Under the pieces are notes generated by a model, which was not told the origin of the DNA, searched no databases, and worked only from the letters and a program-made list of their open reading frames with translations. A DNA stretch of 35,426 bases. Origin: Mariniblastus sp. (GTDB lineage Bacteria > Planctomycetota > Planctomycetia > Pirellulales > Pirellulaceae). The stretch spans positions 1 through 35,426 of the forward strand of contig WTFU01000113.1 of NCBI GenBank assembly GCA_011523945.1. Reading direction: 5' to 3'. The position numbers and the translations under genes are program-made. Position 1 is the stretch's first letter, and each line of letters begins with the position of its first letter. This document shows, piece by piece, positions 33,580-35,426 of this stretch.

Positions 33580-33911
33580 ATGGAAATGATGGAAAGCCCG
33601 AGATTGGTAGTTAGTATTTAAAACCTTTCAATTCATACGATAGCACGACGCGAATCACCCTTTTAGCGTGCTATTTGATGAGCGAGTGATTATGGAAATC
33701 AGCCTCAGTTTTTAACGGCGAGGAGGAGGCGGAGGTACGAGCCAACCCAGCGGGGTCTCAGAGCGTGGCTAACAGCGCGGTTTTCTACCAATAACGGCAG
33801 TTTGGGGCGGAAATAATCGGCTTATATCCGCATTGTGGCCACTGGTACTCCTAACTATTATGGGCGCTTCTGGTTTTCGTTTTTAAGATTAAGAATTAGA
33901 GTGAGTCTCCA
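33580..33911. other. Intergenic region between tal and cysD
   Basis: About 332 bases with no gene. Two interleaved inverted repeats near 33640-33691 could form an RNA pseudoknot (separate entry). A purine-rich run GAGGAGGAGGCGGAGG lies near 33719-33736. The rest, which leads into cysD, shows no riboswitch that I can name. Confidence 0.45.
33640..33691 (+). other. Candidate H-type RNA pseudoknot from two interleaved inverted repeats
   Basis: ATAGCACG (33640-33647) pairs perfectly with CGTGCTAT (33667-33674). Within its loop, AATCAC (33653-33658) pairs perfectly with GTGATT (33686-33691) downstream of the first stem. The crossing order is that of an H-type pseudoknot. It could be the 3' end of the tal transcript or a leader element of cysDN. 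Stem 1 followed by TTTG might alternatively act as a weak terminator. Confidence 0.35.
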
Positions 33912-34820
33912 TTGTCCTCCTATCAATTGACGCATCTGAAGCAACTGGAAGCTGAAAGCATCCATATCATCCGCGAAGTTGCCGCCGAGTTTGACAATCC
34001 AGTCATGCTGTATTCGATCGGGAAAGATTCATCGGTCATGGTGCACCTCGCGCTGAAGGCCTTCTATCCGGCGAAGCCTCCATTTCCACTGATGCACGTT
34101 GATACGTGTTGGAAGTTCCAGGACATGTATAAGTTCAAGGAAGATTATGCGATTAAGGAACTTGGATTGGATGTTATCACGCACATCAATGAAGAAGGCC
34201 GAGCGTTAAACCTTGACCCGATGGTTTCCAGTGGAAAACATACGGAGGTCATGAAAACAGATGGATTAATCCAGGCGCTCAATAAATACAAATTCGATGC
34301 TGCCTTTGGTGGAGCTCGACGAGATGAAGAAAAATCGCGTGCGAAGGAGCGTGTTTATTCGTTCCGAAGTGCGTCTCACCAATGGGATCCGAAAAATCAA
34401 CGGCCTGAACTTTGGAATCTCTATAACGCCAAAGTAAACAAGGGCGAGAGCATACGAGTGTTCCCAATTTCTAATTGGACGGAATTAGATGTCTGGCAGT
34501 ATATTCACCTGGAAAAAATTCCAATTGTTCCACTTTACTTTGCCGCTAAACGACCGACCATTGAGCGGGATGGAGTTTTGATCATGGTCGATGATGACCG
34601 GCTCAAATTATTGCCTGGTGAAGTTCCAGTCGAAAAGACAATTCGGTTTAGAACACTCGGTTGTTATCCACTGACTGGCGCTGTCGAAGCTCCCGCAACC
34701 ACGCTGCCGGAGATCATCCAAGAGATGTTGCTCGCGACAACCTCTGAGCGAAACGGGCGAGTGATCGATAATGATGACGAAGGGTCCATGCAGGACAAAA
34801 AAGAAAAGGGTTATTTTTAA
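33912..34820 (+). CDS. cysD: Sulfate adenylyltransferase subunit 2 (CysD)
   Basis: CysD carries the catalytic ATP pyrophosphatase-type domain that makes adenosine 5'-phosphosulfate from sulfate and ATP, with energy from GTP hydrolysis by CysN. The 302-residue protein has the PP-loop SIGKDSSVM (35-43) and [15 protein letters not shown]. The TTG start is supported by alignment of [22 protein letters not shown] with the start of E. coli CysD. Length matches the family. cysN follows after 80 bases. Confidence 0.95.
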   Translation: MSSYQLTHLKQLEAESIHIIREVAAEFDNPVMLYSIGKDSSVMVHLALKAFYPAKPPFPLMHVDTCWKFQDMYKFKEDYAIKELGLDVITHINEEGRALNLDPMVSSGKHTEVMKTDGLIQALNKYKFDAAFGGARRDEEKSRAKERVYSFRSASHQWDPKNQRPELWNLYNAKVNKGESIRVFPISNWTELDVWQYIHLEKIPIVPLYFAAKRPTIERDGVLIMVDDDRLKLLPGEVPVEKTIRFRTLGCYPLTGAVEAPATTLPEIIQEMLLATTSERNGRVIDNDDEGSMQDKKEKGYF

Positions 34821-34900
34821 TCCAACCCTTGTCCGGGAATGAGTTGAAGGTGTCCAAGTAGCGTTTCTGTTTCCAACACTAGAATTTTGCATTCAAAACA

Positions 34901-35426
34901 ATGTCTAATCAAGACGATTTAATTTCGAGCGATATCAACGCCTACCTCGATCAGCACGAGAAAAAAGAACTGCTACGTTTTCTGACATGTGGAAGCGTCG
35001 ATGATGGTAAGAGCACGCTAATTGGGCGACTGCTCTACGATTCAAAGATGATTTACGAAGACACGCTTGCCAAACTGGAAAAAGATTCGGCGGTGCATGG
35101 AACAACGGGTGGAGGTTTTGACCCGGCGATGTTAACTGATGGCCTGAAAGAAGAAAAAGAACAGGGCATTACGATCGATGTTGCCTATCGTTATTTTTCA
35201 ACCGCGAAACGCAAGTTTATCATTGCCGATACTCCCGGCCACGTTCAGTATACGCGAAACATGGCGACCGGAGCGTCCACGGCGGATCTCGCGATTATCT
35301 TGATCGATGCGCGACCCGGTCATGGTGTGATGGAGCAGACCAAGCGTCACAGTTTCATCGCTTCGTTGCTAGGCATCAAGCACGTTCTCGTTGCTGTTAA
35401 TAAAATGGATCTTGTTGATTTCAGCG
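34901..35426 (+). CDS. cysN: Sulfate adenylyltransferase subunit 1 (CysN), N-terminal part, cut by the window edge
   Basis: CysN is the elongation-factor-like GTPase that drives sulfate activation. The visible 175 codons from ATG 34901 carry the P-loop GSVDDGKST (31-39), the switch region [18 protein letters not shown] (110-114) and NKMD (167-170), in the CysN style. Whether the C-terminus is fused to CysC (APS kinase), as often occurs, lies outside the window. The gene is open at 35426. Confidence 0.95.
   Translation, partial: MSNQDDLISSDINAYLDQHEKKELLRFLTCGSVDDGKSTLIGRLLYDSKMIYEDTLAKLEKDSAVHGTTGGGFDPAMLTDGLKEEKEQGITIDVAYRYFSTAKRKFIIADTPGHVQYTRNMATGASTADLAIILIDARPGHGVMEQTKRHSFIASLLGIKHVLVAVNKMDLVDFS

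Noticed and set aside
33719..33736. Purine-rich GAGGAGGAGG run as a strong ribosome-binding site for a hidden gene
   Set aside because: No start codon with a sustained reading frame follows at suitable spacing.
33836..33848. GCCACTG word upstream of cysD, reminiscent of a conserved cobalamin riboswitch segment
   Set aside because: The rest of the riboswitch core (the GGGAA and B12-box context) is absent, so the heptamer is likely coincidence.

Overview
The window looks like a chromosomal segment of a planctomycete, probably a marine Pirellulales relative. This is an inference from remembered protein resemblance: an alternative complex III / caa3 oxidase cluster, a PQQ-like propeller protein, a DUF6370-type lipoprotein, a response regulator fused to an RsbW-like ATPase, and a CsrA-headed fusion. 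Base composition is moderate, GTG and TTG starts are common, and many proteins are membrane-bound or exported. I see no insertion sequence, tRNA, rRNA, CRISPR array or phage gene.

Region 1 (1-11530, minus strand) is an aerobic respiratory operon. In transcription order it holds ActA (pentaheme cytochrome c), ActB (molybdopterin-like plus Fe-S), ActC (NrfD-like), an ActD-ActE fusion, ActF, a small membrane protein, a SCO copper chaperone, CoxB with a C-terminal cytochrome c domain, and the first 76 codons of CoxA. Electrons should pass from quinol through alternative complex III and cytochrome c domains to oxygen. A long leader upstream of actA (11531-12235) carries a direct repeat and an inverted repeat that may be regulatory.

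Region 2 (12236-18378) holds a small DUF6370-like lipoprotein, a secreted PQQ-like propeller, and a RegB/RegA (PrrB/PrrA) type redox two-component pair. The kinase keeps the quinone-binding GGxxNPF motif and the candidate redox cysteine. Divergent from it are a two-helix membrane protein of unknown function, a response regulator with an RsbW-like ATPase output, and a 59-residue membrane protein. The RegB/RegA pair is a natural candidate to control region 1.

Region 3 (18952-26828, plus strand) is a tightly overlapped Mrp-type cation/proton antiporter operon in the order E, F, G, DUF4040/MbhE, B, C, D, D, a His-rich accessory protein, D. It lacks a full-length MrpA and has three proton-channel (NuoL/M/N-like) subunits instead. 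MrpC and the accessory protein carry His-rich segments.

Region 4 (27145-32227) is the least ordinary part. It holds a large unknown membrane protein, a membrane-anchored DNase I-fold protein that has lost most catalytic residues, a CsrA domain fused to a helical segment and a degenerate receiver-like domain, and a freestanding protein resembling the N-terminal regulatory part of large NAD-glutamate dehydrogenases.

Region 5 (32524-35426) holds transaldolase and the start of a sulfate-activation operon, cysD and cysN (cysN runs off the window). A candidate pseudoknot lies between tal and cysD.
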